This document shows positions 17,610-25,802 of a stretch of 64,000 bases of DNA, piece by piece. The position numbers and the translations under genes are program-made. The DNA is taken from NCBI GenBank assembly GCA_965198325.1, contig CBDAPE010000014.1, positions 310,001-374,000 on the forward strand, given 5' to 3'. The DNA comes from CBDAPE01 sp965198325. GTDB lineage: Bacteria > Pseudomonadota > Alphaproteobacteria > UBA828 > JAPUJA01. The stretch's first letter is position 1; the number at the start of each line of letters is the position of its first letter. Under the pieces are notes generated by a model, which saw only the letters and a program-made list of their open reading frames with translations, was not told the DNA's origin and ran no database searches.

Positions 17610-19559
17610 TCCTCGGGATCGTTCTCGCCGTCATGACGCTGGCGGCGCTCACCGCCGTGCTGTTGCCGCTGATCGCGCGTCGCGGCCCAGCGGTCCAGCG
17701 GCTGGATTACGACCTGCAAATCTACCGCGACCAGCTCCGGGAGCTCGAGGCCGACGTCGAACGCGGCGTAGTCCCGGCCGAGCAGGCGGCCACAGCGCGA
17801 ACCGAGATCGAGCGCCACATGCTGACCGCCGCCAAGACCGCCGAGGAGGATGGCGGGCCGGCCGCGCGCCGACCGAAAATCCGCCCGCTCTCCCGTCTGC
17901 CGGTTGCGATCGCCGTCGGGCTCGCGCTGCCCGCCGGTGCGGTTGCACTCTATTTGGGGCTGGGTACGCCTGGCCTGCCGGGCCAGCCCTTCGCCGAGCG
18001 GCCGTTGGCGTCGTCGATGATGGCCGGGGGCGGCGACGAGAGCCTCAATGAGCTGATCGTCAATCTCGCCCGGGAGCTTCAGGCCCAACCCGACAACCTC
18101 GACGGCTGGTTGCTGCTCGCCCGGTCCTACATGGTCACCGGCCGCTACGCCGAATCGGTCGGCGCATTCCGCCGGGCCCAGACCATCGCCGGACCCGACG
18201 CAACGATCGCTTCGGAACTTGGCGAGGCTCTCGTGCTGGCCGCCGGGGGCACGGTCACGCCCGAGGCCTTCGAGCTGTTCGACGCTGTGTTGGCCGTGAT
18301 GCCCGGCGACCCCGCGGCGCGCTTCTATGCCGGGATGTTCGAGGCCCAGCGCGGCGAGCCCGGCGCCGCCCTCGATATCTGGCTGGCACTTGCCGCCGAC
18401 ACACCGGCGGACGCCCCCTGGTTCGGGCAGCTCCGCGCGGCAATCGAGGAGGCGGCCACCGGTGCGGGTGTCGCACTGGCGGAGATTCCCGCGGCGCCGC
18501 CCGCCGGCGCGCCGGGTCCGGGCCCAAGCGCGGAGGACGTGGCCGCGGCTGCCGAGATGACCGCTGACGAGCAGGCGGCGATGATCGAGATCATGGTCGG
18601 ACGCCTCGCGGAGCGGCTGGCCGAGACCCCCGACGATCGGGAGGGCTGGCTTAGGCTCGCCCAGTCCTACGAGGTCCTGGAGCGCTACGCCGAGTCCGTC
18701 GAAGCCTACCGTCGGGCTTTGGCGCTCGCGCCCGATGACGGGGAAACCCTTGCGGCGATGGGCGAGACGATGGTCATGGCTGCCGGCGGTCGGGTAACGC
18801 CCGAGGCCTACGCGATTTTCGCCGAACTCGCTCAACTCGAACCCGATCATCCGGTGGCGCCGTTCTATATGGGCCTCGGTCACGCCCAGGACGGCGAGCC
18901 CGCGGCCGCGCTGGAGGTCTGGCAGGCGCTGGCGGACCGCTCGCCCGCGGAGGCGCCCTGGATGGCCCAACTCCGGCTTCTGGCTCAAACCGTCGCGGAA
19001 GCAGAGCGGGCCCGCGCTCGCCACGTCGCTGGCGCCACCCGCCACCGCGCCAGAGATGGAAGCACCCGCGGGTCCGAACCCTGAAGATATGGCCGCTGCC
19101 GCCCAGATGGGCGAGGAGGACCGCGACGCCATGATTCGCAGCGTGGTGGACGGTCTGGCGGCGCGTTTGGCGGACGAGCCGGGCGATCTCGAGGGCTGGC
19201 TTAGACTGGGCCGCTCCTACGCGGTGCTGGGTGAGCTCGCGATGGCCAGCGACGCCTATAGCCGCGCCGCGGCGCTGGCGCCCGACGACGTCGGCGTGCT
19301 GCTCGACTACGCGAACGTCCTGATGGACCAGGCGGGCGCCGAAGTCCCGCCGCCGGACGACGCGGTCGCCATCTATGGTCGAACCCTCGAACTCGACCCG
19401 GCCAATCCGGACGCGCTGTGGATTCTCGCCATGTCCCGGGCGGAGAGCGGCGATATCGTTGGCTCGCTCGGCTTGCTTGAACAACTGCTCGCCATCCTGC
19501 CGCCGGATGGTGAGAGCCACGCGATGGTCGAAGGGCTGATCAACGAGCTTGCACCGTAG
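17606..19559 (+). pseudogene. ccmI: CcmI, TPR chaperone for apocytochrome c, with a frameshift near 19010
   Basis: CcmI holds apocytochrome c for the heme lyase. ATG 17606 begins two N-terminal membrane helices flanking a coiled-coil-like loop (LDYDLQIYRDQLRELEADVERG), as in CcmI. After about residue 150 come three similar ~165-residue TPR units starting near 18030, 18570 and 19100. Each has a GWL-LARSY or GWLRL motif, and the first two also share TPEAxxxF. The frame runs to TGA 19082, but the third unit lies in another frame (open to 19559) that joins smoothly near 19005-19020 if one base is removed (...ERAR / LATSLAPP). Total length would be ~650 residues, longer than the usual ~400. It is either an assembly error or a truncated CcmI; the first fragment alone would keep two TPR units. 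Confidence 0.8.
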
Positions 19560-19571
19560 GGCACGGCGGGA

Positions 19572-20645
19572 CTAGCCGGTCGCGATTTCGGCAATTCCCC
19601 AGCGCCCGAGCATGGCGCCCACTTCGTCCGGCGCCGCTGCGACATCGGTGGGGCCGCGGGCCTTAGCCGATTGAACGGCGTCGAGGGTGCGATCATAGGC
19701 CTTGCGGGCATCTTTCAGATGGTCGAGCAACGCAGCGAGACCGTCTCCCTCGCCGCCGTTTCGGGCCCTGTCCATCGAATCGAGCAGCACATCGGTCACG
19801 CAGCGCTCGTGCGTCAGGATCGATTCGACGTCTGCCCCGATCTGCCATCCCGCGCCGGGCCCAGGCGGGTCGAGCCGCAAGGGGCTGCCGCCGCGAAGCA
19901 CAAGCTGTGCCAGCATGTAAGCGGACTTCATGTCGGTGATCGAGCGTTCCAAGGCAAGGTTGGCCAGATCGATGCGCCCGAAGTGGCGCAGGACGAACGC
20001 GTGCATGAAACTTTGGGTCATGGCGACGAGCGTCGGGCCCAACAGCCCGGCGAGAACCTGCCCGGCGGCATCCCCGTCCTCGGTTTCAGCGACCGTCCAG
20101 GCCGAATCGTAGGATGCCGCGCGATCTTGGGTCTCGTCGAGCGACCCTTTCGCCTCGGCGTCGGCGCGCTCGGTCGCGTAATCGGTCTCGCCGCCGCGCT
20201 CGAGCAGGGCGATCTCGGCCGCGAGCCAGGACAGTCGTACCTCGTGATCCCGGCGGCAGTCCGCGAGGATCCCGCCCAGCATCGACTTCGCCGACACCGG
20301 GGCCGGTGGGTTCGCGAGCAGGGCAAGCAGGCCTACTTCCAGTCCCCGATCGGCCGACAGGATGGTCGGCAGGTCCCGGGCAAGCCGGGGCCAGCCGAGC
20401 ACCGGCTCCCGGCTGACCGCACCGGGGTCGATCGCCGCCCCGTCGGCCATCAGGGCGAGCATCAAGCGCATGGCACGGTTCATCGCCTCAATGGCGTCGT
20501 CATAGCCGCGTTCGGCGGGCTTGGCGAACGCCATCTTCTTGAGGGCCAGCGCGTGGAGGAAGTTCTGATGGACCGCAGTCAACTCGCCGCCGAGCAGAGC
20601 GTTCGTCCATCGGCTCTGGCTCAATTCACATCCCGTATTCGGCAT
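19572..20645 (-). CDS. Double bacterioferritin-like protein with degenerate metal sites
   Basis: The 357-residue protein contains two halves that each resemble bacterioferritin. Half 1 has GGELTAVHQNFLHALALKK, close to the Bfr helix-A pattern ELTAINQYFLHA. Half 2 has TQSFMHAFVLRHFG, then LERSITDMKSAYMLAQLVL and IGADVESILTHE, as in Bfr helices A to C. The Bfr ferroxidase ligands are mostly lost: Glu18 is kept only in half 1 (Glu21), Glu51 becomes Ala54 or Asp238, and His54 becomes Arg57 or Ser241. The Met that ligates heme in Bfr (Met52) aligns with Met55 and Met239 in both halves. A structural or heme-binding role is more likely than iron oxidation. It is convergent with ccmI. The family assignment is inferred by eye. 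Confidence 0.55.
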   Translation of the reverse strand: MPNTGCELSQSRWTNALLGGELTAVHQNFLHALALKKMAFAKPAERGYDDAIEAMNRAMRLMLALMADGAAIDPGAVSREPVLGWPRLARDLPTILSADRGLEVGLLALLANPPAPVSAKSMLGGILADCRRDHEVRLSWLAAEIALLERGGETDYATERADAEAKGSLDETQDRAASYDSAWTVAETEDGDAAGQVLAGLLGPTLVAMTQSFMHAFVLRHFGRIDLANLALERSITDMKSAYMLAQLVLRGGSPLRLDPPGPGAGWQIGADVESILTHERCVTDVLLDSMDRARNGGEGDGLAALLDHLKDARKAYDRTLDAVQSAKARGPTDVAAAPDEVGAMLGRWGIAEIATG

Positions 20646-20879
20646 GACACTCCCGGGCCGGCGGAGCCGAAACCGGCCAGGAAACCCTGCGCGTCGCGAG
20701 ACGGGTTGTCAAGAACACCAGCTATCATCGCCGCAGCGGCGTGGATGACAAATTCCGGAACCGGTGCGATACTGATTTCCGTTGCTGACCCAAGTTGGTC
20801 CCAACGATCCGACTAACGGCTTGACGGCGGTCGGTGCTCATGACGGTGGCGGTCGTCGGGGAAGGGGGGACAGGTAGCC

Positions 20880-21311
20880 ATGGATGTAGCCCGCATCATC
20901 GAGAACAAGGGACGCGGCGTGCTCACGACGCCGCCAAGCACGAGCGTTGCCGAGGTGGCGGCGCGGCTGAAGGCGGCACGGGTCGGCGCCATCATCGTTG
21001 AGACCGAAGACGGCGAGGTCGTCGGCATCGTCTCCGAGCGCGACATCGTGCGTGCGCTCGTCGACTTCGCCGAGGATCTATCCTCACAGCCGATCGCGGC
21101 GCTGATGACCCGGGATGTGTTGACATGCGAACCCTCGGACAAGGTGCACGACATCATGCGCCAGATGACCGAGAGCCGGGTGCGTCACCTGCCCGTCATG
21201 GAGGCGGGCACGCTCGCCGGCATCATCAGTATCGGCGACATCGTCAAGCACCGGCTCGAAGAACTGGAAGAGGAAAGCCACCAGCTCCGAGATTACATCG
21301 CGAGCGTGTGA
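20880..21311 (+). CDS. CBS-domain protein
   Basis: The 143-residue protein consists of two CBS motifs (about 8-63 and 76-130) with the usual GIVSERDIVRAL and GIISIGDIVKHRL signatures and an acidic C-terminal helix. Stand-alone CBS pairs bind adenine nucleotides and sense energy state, but partners are rarely known. ATG 20880 is preceded by AAGGGGGGACAGG. It is divergent from the double bacterioferritin-like gene; the 234 bp between them show no clear motif. Confidence 0.9.
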   Translation: MDVARIIENKGRGVLTTPPSTSVAEVAARLKAARVGAIIVETEDGEVVGIVSERDIVRALVDFAEDLSSQPIAALMTRDVLTCEPSDKVHDIMRQMTESRVRHLPVMEAGTLAGIISIGDIVKHRLEELEEESHQLRDYIASV

Positions 21312-21356
21312 TCGCCGCGGCAGGGTTGTCGCCTGGCGTGCGATTCGCGTCGCCGC

Positions 21357-21695
21357 CTAGCCGTAATCGACGGGCGGCACGTAGCTGGTCTCTGTCGTTC
21401 CGGCTCTTCTGAATACCTCGACCATTTCCGAGATCGGGATCAAGGGAATCGTCTTCCATTCCGCGGTATTGAGCGTGGCGTTCTGGGCGATCGAGGCTGC
21501 GGCGGCCGTCTCGTTGTCGGGAAACTCACAGATCGCGAAGATCGCGCAGTCGCCGAACGCGAAATATGCGCCGTGCAACGTGCCGCCGAACGCCTCGTAG
21601 ACCTTGCGCGATTCCGCCTCGCGGTTTTTCGGGTCCGCGATGACCGACTTCCACTGCTCGGACCGGTAGACTGCTTGCAGCAGGTAATAGGACAT
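21357..21695 (-). CDS. GYD-domain protein
   Basis: The 112-residue protein begins MSYYLLQAVYRSEQWKSV and carries the GYD-domain core (FGGTLHGAYFAFGDCAIFAICEFPDNETAAAASIA), a small dimeric alpha/beta-barrel fold of unknown function. ATG 21695 is supported by AGGAGTGTTTAGGG just upstream. It lies 38 bp downstream of the formamidase gene on the same strand, so the two are probably co-transcribed. Confidence 0.85.
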   Translation of the reverse strand: MSYYLLQAVYRSEQWKSVIADPKNREAESRKVYEAFGGTLHGAYFAFGDCAIFAICEFPDNETAAAASIAQNATLNTAEWKTIPLIPISEMVEVFRRAGTTETSYVPPVDYG

Positions 21696-21733
21696 CCCTA
21701 AACACTCCTTCGCTTGATGATGAAAGGCCCGGC

Positions 21734-22696
21734 TCAGCCGAAGACGATCCGGGGCAGATAGCAGGAGACGACCCAGTTGGGCCGGTCGACCACCTCGGAT
21801 AGCCGCAGATCGGCACAGACGCTGCACAGCATGTAGACCTCTTCGGGCGCGAGCTTTTCGGTCTTCGCAATCCGTTCGATCATGCCCCGAAGAGCGTCAC
21901 GCGCGGTCTCCATCAGGTCGGGGCCGATGCCGGTCATCGCCTCATAGCCCTTCGCGTCGAGATGGCGGGTAACCGGACCCGGTGTCTCGAAGCGCGGAAA
22001 CTTGAGGTTTTCGCTCTTCGATAGCTCGATCTTGCAGGTGGCCGACGCCACGGGCATCTCGATCGCCGTGCCGGCCATTTCGCCGTCGCCCTGCGCTGCG
22101 TGAGGGTCGCCCAGCGAGAATAGGGCGCCGGGCACCCGGACCGGCAGATAGAGGGGCACGCCCAGCGCAATGTCGCGGCAATCCATGTTGCCGCCGGTCT
22201 CGAGCGGCGGAATGGTGCTGAATTGGCTGGGCTCGGCGGGAGCGGTTCCGATTGTGCCGCAGAAGGGCTTGAGCGGAACCCGGGCAAAATTCCCGAAGGC
22301 CGCAGGTGCAGCGAAATCCCGTTCGAACCGCCAGATATGTAGCCGGGGCTCGGTAAATTCGTCGGCGAGCAGCCCAAAGCCCGGAATGATCGCCGTCCAA
22401 CCCCAGCCCAGCCAATCGAGGTCGAGCAGGGTGACTTTCAGGGCGTCGCCCGGTTCGGCGCCGTCCACATAGACGGGCCCCGCGATCGGCGCCACGCGGT
22501 CGAAATCGAGCGCCGGGATCGCGTCGGCAGTGGAGTCCGGCGTGAGCTGGCCGCAAACCGCGTCGATATCCCGGAATTCGACGATCTCTCCCGGCGCGAC
22601 GGTGAGCGCCGGGGGGACAGTGTTATCCCAGTGGAAATGCTGGTGGCGGGAATGGATGGTATGACCCGCCTTATCGCCGGCCACCTTAGCGAGCAT
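21734..22696 (-). CDS. Acetamidase/formamidase family hydrolase
   Basis: The 320-residue protein matches the FmdA_AmdA family in pattern: SRHQHFHWDNTVPPALTVAPGE, YVDGAEPGDALKV, PLKPFCGTIG, TGGNMDCRDI and FSLGDPHAAQGDGE, and the final CADLRLSEVVDRPNWVVSCYLP. Members release ammonia from short amides such as formamide and acetamide in the cytosol. ATG 22696 has GGAGAGG 4-10 nt upstream; the longer frame to 22738 lacks a site. It leads a two-gene unit with the GYD protein. Substrate is not deducible. Confidence 0.92.
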   Translation of the reverse strand: MLAKVAGDKAGHTIHSRHQHFHWDNTVPPALTVAPGEIVEFRDIDAVCGQLTPDSTADAIPALDFDRVAPIAGPVYVDGAEPGDALKVTLLDLDWLGWGWTAIIPGFGLLADEFTEPRLHIWRFERDFAAPAAFGNFARVPLKPFCGTIGTAPAEPSQFSTIPPLETGGNMDCRDIALGVPLYLPVRVPGALFSLGDPHAAQGDGEMAGTAIEMPVASATCKIELSKSENLKFPRFETPGPVTRHLDAKGYEAMTGIGPDLMETARDALRGMIERIAKTEKLAPEEVYMLCSVCADLRLSEVVDRPNWVVSCYLPRIVFG

Positions 22697-23072
22697 GCTC
22701 CTCTCCCGGGAGGCCCTACGGAGCGCGTTGCGCCACACCCTGTCATAGCATCAAGTGGGCCCGCGCAGCAGACCAAATCGCACCGGTTGCACCTAAATCG
22801 AGATCCAGCTGCGGGCGTGGCGATTAACACTTCGAGCCATAGGGTTTTGTCAATCCTGCTGCACTCGTGTTCAATAGAGGCAATGCTCCGCAGGCGTGAT
22901 CCTCGGGCTCGCGTCCGCGGCTTGGCGGCGGCGGCGACCCAGCCGCAGATGCGCCAAGTCCGGGGCCTCAATCCAATCGTCCGACGAGAAGGCGTCCCCG
23001 GCAGGCTGGCGTAGCCGCGTCAAGCGGCGCGCCAAATGTGAATGCGAAGCGCAAGCCAAGAGGGAGAAAACG
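22697..23072. other. Divergent promoter region between formamidase and ProX-type genes
   Basis: These 376 bases hold no gene. A possible sigma70-like promoter toward the plus strand is TTGTCA (22847-22852), a 17-bp spacer and TTCAAT (22870-22875), about 195 bp before the ProX-type start. AGGGAG at 23061-23066 is the ribosome binding site of that gene. Confidence 0.35.
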
Positions 23073-24059
23073 ATGACTTCACTAGCACGAAAACTCACGC
23101 TTACGTTGGCCGCTTTGGCGATCGCGGCCGGCGTCGGGTTCGGAGGACCGGCGAAGGCCGGCAGCGTTCCCGAAACCGACAATCCGATCAAGATCGCGAT
23201 GAACGAGTGGACGGGCCAGCATATCGACAGCTACGTGATGGGCGAGCTCCTCAAGAAAATGGGCTATACCGTCGAATACGTCACGGCGGGCTATTACCCG
23301 ATGCTCCAAGCCCTGAAGGAGGCTAATCTGCATATCGGCTCGGAGGTCTGGCAGACCAACGTCGGCCCGGGCTTCTTTGACATGGTCGCGGCGGGCGAGA
23401 TCGAGATCGTCAGCCAGTTCGGCATCGAAGCCGGGCAGGGCTGGATGTATCCGGCATTCGTTGAGGAAACCTGCCCAGGCCTGCCAAGCTGGGAGGCGCT
23501 GGCAGAGTGCCAGGAGTTGTTCGCGACGCCGGACACCTACCCGCAAGGGCGCTTCGTCGAATATCCCGCGGACTGGGGCGATACGGGCAATCCGGAGCGG
23601 ATCGACGCCTTCGGGCTCGACTACATGCTGATCCCCGCCGGCTCCGAAGGCGCACTGGTGGCCGAAATCAAATCGGCCTACGTCCAGAAGACGCCCCTCT
23701 TCATCATGTTCTGGAGGCCCCATTGGGTGCACGCGGTCTACGATATGAAGCTCGTCGACTTGCCAGTACGCGAGGACGCCTGCTTTGACGATCCCGCCTG
23801 GGGTCCGATTGCGGACAAGACCCATGACTGCTCTCATGGCGACGACGAGATCTATCTCGCCGTCTGGCCGGGAATGAAGGAAAAATGGCCGGGAGCCTAT
23901 GAGTTCCTCAGCCAGTTCCGGTTCTTCAATTCGGACCAGGAGCCGATCATGAAGGCGGTCGACCTCGACGGCAAAGACATCCTCGATGAGGTCACAGCCT
24001 GGATCGATGCCAACCAGAACCGCTGGCAGCCTTGGATGGATAACGCGATGGGCCACTGA
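23073..24059 (+). CDS. ABC transporter substrate-binding protein, ProX/OpuAC type
   Basis: The 328-residue periplasmic protein has a signal peptide (LTLTLAALAIAAGVGFGGPAKA, cleavage near residue 29). The mature sequence is of OpuAC type: IKIAMNEWTGQHIDSYVMGELLKKMGY, then LHIGSEVWQTN and FIMFWRPHWVHAVYDM. The Trp residues probably line the pocket, as in glycine betaine or proline betaine binding proteins. No permease or ATPase gene is adjacent, so it is an orphan component or works with a transporter elsewhere. A strong terminator follows. ATG 23073 is supported by AGGGAG. Confidence 0.88.
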   Translation: MTSLARKLTLTLAALAIAAGVGFGGPAKAGSVPETDNPIKIAMNEWTGQHIDSYVMGELLKKMGYTVEYVTAGYYPMLQALKEANLHIGSEVWQTNVGPGFFDMVAAGEIEIVSQFGIEAGQGWMYPAFVEETCPGLPSWEALAECQELFATPDTYPQGRFVEYPADWGDTGNPERIDAFGLDYMLIPAGSEGALVAEIKSAYVQKTPLFIMFWRPHWVHAVYDMKLVDLPVREDACFDDPAWGPIADKTHDCSHGDDEIYLAVWPGMKEKWPGAYEFLSQFRFFNSDQEPIMKAVDLDGKDILDEVTAWIDANQNRWQPWMDNAMGH

Positions 24060-24091
24060 TCCGGCTGATCTATTTTCAGCACCTTCAGACC

Positions 24092-24123
24092 GGGCCGGAT
24101 GCAAATCCGGTCCAGATTTTTTT
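24092..24123 (+). terminator. Rho-independent terminator of the ProX-type gene
   Basis: A 9-bp stem with one G-T pair (24092-24100 with 24105-24113) encloses a GCAA tetraloop and is followed by a T-rich run (24116-24123, then ATTTT). It lies 33 bp after the stop codon. Confidence 0.8.
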
Positions 24124-24321
24124 ATTTTCGGGCGGGAGGAGTGGTGGTGGGCGCAGTCTGCTGCGAACTCGTCTCGCCCATAATAATCGGCATAATCGGT
24201 CGATTTCTGTCTAATTCCACGTGTTTTGTGCAATTTTGAGGGTGCGGGGGCGTCCCGATGCCAAGATTTCTAGATTCTTCACTTGATTACAGAGACTTAT
24301 CGTCGATAACGCCGATCTCAA

Positions 24322-24354
24322 AAACACGCTGGAAACACGTCAGAAACACGCTGG
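24322..24354 (+). repeat. Three tandem 11-bp repeats
   Basis: AAACACGCTGG, AAACACGTCAG and AAACACGCTGG follow each other without a gap, so identical faces lie one helical turn apart. They sit in an otherwise empty stretch (24124-24400) between the terminator and the IS6 remnant. This could be a protein-binding array or chance. No ORF is affected. Confidence 0.5.
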
Positions 24355-24399
24355 TAACAAGGCGCCATCAGGCCCAAAACATATCCCCAAAACGATACC

Positions 24400-24736
24400 G
24401 ATTATCGTAACGGACCAGCTTCGCACTTATAGCACCGCGATGTAAAGAGATTGGCATCCTGGAGCGTCGGGACCGTGGACGATGGCTCAACGATCGAGCC
24501 GGGATTCACATCAACCGTTCCGACGACGGGAAGGCGCGATGGCCAGGTTCAGGGACATCGAGACTCTGCAGAAACTCGCCGCCGTCCACGCCTCGATCCA
24601 TAACCACTTCAACCACGAACGCCATCTCAACCGACGCGACATCTTCAAGCAGAACCGCTCGGCCGCCCTGGCCGAGTGGCGTCAGTTGGCTGCTGAGAGG
24701 CCTGGATTGCAGGTTCTTCAGTTCCTGTCCAGTTAG
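24400..24736 (+). mobile_element. IS6-family transposase remnant (C-terminal end)
   Basis: The frame from about 24500 encodes SHQPFRRREGAMARFRDIE, HASIHNHFNHERHLNRRDI and KQNRSAALAEWRQLAA, the typical C-terminus of IS6-family (IS26-like) DDE transposases. Upstream, pieces in other frames still read TDQLRTYSTAM (near 24411) and RGRWLNDRAG (near 24475), showing several frameshifts. The N-terminal two thirds and both inverted repeats were not found. It marks the left edge of the accessory block. Confidence 0.75.
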
Positions 24737-24927
24737 TCTGACAACGCCCCTCATTCTCCACCACGCTGGCTCCGCGAGGCCTGCAAGCACGCACACCGGG
24801 TCACCAGACACGCTAATGCCGACGCTCTGTCCGTACTGCCGGCCCTTCATTCACCGGTATACCTGCCGCCAGCCGACCGCCATTTTTCTGCCGCCCTGGT
24901 GCGCCGCCGGCACGCCGCCGTCTGCCG

Positions 24928-25320
24928 TCAGCCGCGGTGCGCGAGCCACCACCAGGCTGCCCACACCGGCAGGCTGAGCACCACCGCATAGAGTGCGATC
25001 GCGGCCGGGCCGAGCAACCCGGCCACCACCGACGCCGCCACGGTGACCGCGCCGAGCGCGATCCAGGTCCACCCGGCCCCGCGCCGGTAGCCGAGCCGAC
25101 AGACGCGCCGGCATCCGAGCGCCAGCGGCAGTCCGCGGGGCGCGACCAGGACCGGCGATCCCGCCAGCATCGGAAGCATAACCGGCGACAGGCCGGGATC
25201 CGCCTGCGGCCCCGTCTCCGGCAGGAACCGCACCAGCGCCTGCGCCATCACCCCGGCCGGCAGCCACAGGAGCGCCAGTGCCCAGAACCCGCGCCCCTTG
25301 TAGATTCCGCGATCCTCCAT
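24928..25320 (-). CDS. Possible small membrane protein
   Basis: A 130-residue frame starts at ATG 25320 (MEDRGIYKGRGFWALALLW) with three or four hydrophobic stretches (ALALLWLPAGVMAQALV, MLPMLAGSPVLVA, WIALGAVTVAASVVAGLL, AVVLSLPVWAAWWWLA) and a charged loop. I do not recognise a family. There is no clear ribosome binding site, and its start is only about 20 bp from the IS1595 remnant. It may be a small genuine gene or part of a decayed one. Confidence 0.4.
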   Translation of the reverse strand: MEDRGIYKGRGFWALALLWLPAGVMAQALVRFLPETGPQADPGLSPVMLPMLAGSPVLVAPRGLPLALGCRRVCRLGYRRGAGWTWIALGAVTVAASVVAGLLGPAAIALYAVVLSLPVWAAWWWLAHRG

Positions 25321-25340
25321 CCGGTTAACTTGACAAGGCC

Positions 25341-25530
25341 CTCGGGTGAGCTGTTGAAATTTGGCACGGAGGAGCAGCACCGTGCCGCGCTGGAGCGCTT
25401 GCGTTGGCGGGACGGCTTCGTCTGCCCCGCGTGCCGACATCGCGGCCATAATGTTCTGGCCAGGCGGAGCCTCAATCAGTGCAAGCGTTGCCGCAAACAG
25501 ACCTCGCTCACAGCGGGGACGAAATCAATG
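25341..25530 (+). mobile_element. IS1595-family transposase remnant (N-terminal zinc ribbon)
   Basis: The frame encodes KFGTEEQHRAALERLRWRDG, then FVCPACRHRGHNVLARRSLNQCKRCRKQTSLTAGTK. This is the zinc-ribbon start (CxxC, CxxC) of IS1595-family transposases, which normally continue into a DDE core. Similarity stops abruptly at about 25530. No start codon or terminal repeat was identified. Confidence 0.75.
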
Positions 25531-25563
25531 GAAACAGGCGCTAGGGCGCGAGCGAAAGAAGGG

Positions 25564-25592
25564 TTGATGCATCAAGAACCGTTGCTTAGATT
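25564..25592 (+). promoter_or_regulatory. Candidate promoter and operator for the TonB receptor unit
   Basis: TTGATG (25564-25569), a 17-bp spacer and TAGATT (25587-25592) resemble a sigma70 promoter. A perfect 10-bp palindrome, TGATGCATCA (25565-25574), overlaps the -35 box and could be an operator. The first ribosome binding site follows at about 25609. Confidence 0.35.
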
Positions 25593-25622
25593 TTATCCAC
25601 TAGTGACAGGAGGTTTCGCACG

Positions 25623-25802
25623 ATGGCCAATATCGCCGAGCGAACAGTCGATGCTGTCGTCCCCCCACGAGTGCGAACGCCCGGAGGACTCCTCCGGCGC
25701 GGCCGTGCTTGGCATCATGATTCGGGGATAGACGTAGCGGGAGCACGGAGCGCGCGGCGCGGAGAAGGCACGGGCACCAGGACGGGAGGACATCCTCGAT
25801 GA
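25623..25802 (+). CDS. 59-residue leader ORF coupled to the TonB receptor
   Basis: ATG 25623 lies 8 nt after a perfect AGGAGG. The frame runs 59 codons (MANIAERTVDAVVPP..., ending GTRTGGHPR) and its TGA overlaps the receptor's ATG (ATGA at 25799-25802), an arrangement that favours translational coupling. The peptide is Arg/Gly-rich, has no signal sequence or membrane helix, and matches nothing I know. It may be a regulatory leader peptide, a small partner protein or a fortuitous frame; the strong Shine-Dalgarno argues that ribosomes start here. Confidence 0.4.
   Translation: MANIAERTVDAVVPPRVRTPGGLLRRGRAWHHDSGIDVAGARSARRGEGTGTRTGGHPR

Noticed and set aside
24322..24354. CRISPR-like array
   Set aside because: The units are 11 bp with no spacers, and there are no cas genes in the window.
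24060..24500. A duplicated tRNA-Ala 3' end as left attachment site
   Set aside because: I scanned for the T-arm and acceptor sequence of the tRNA and found no copy here.
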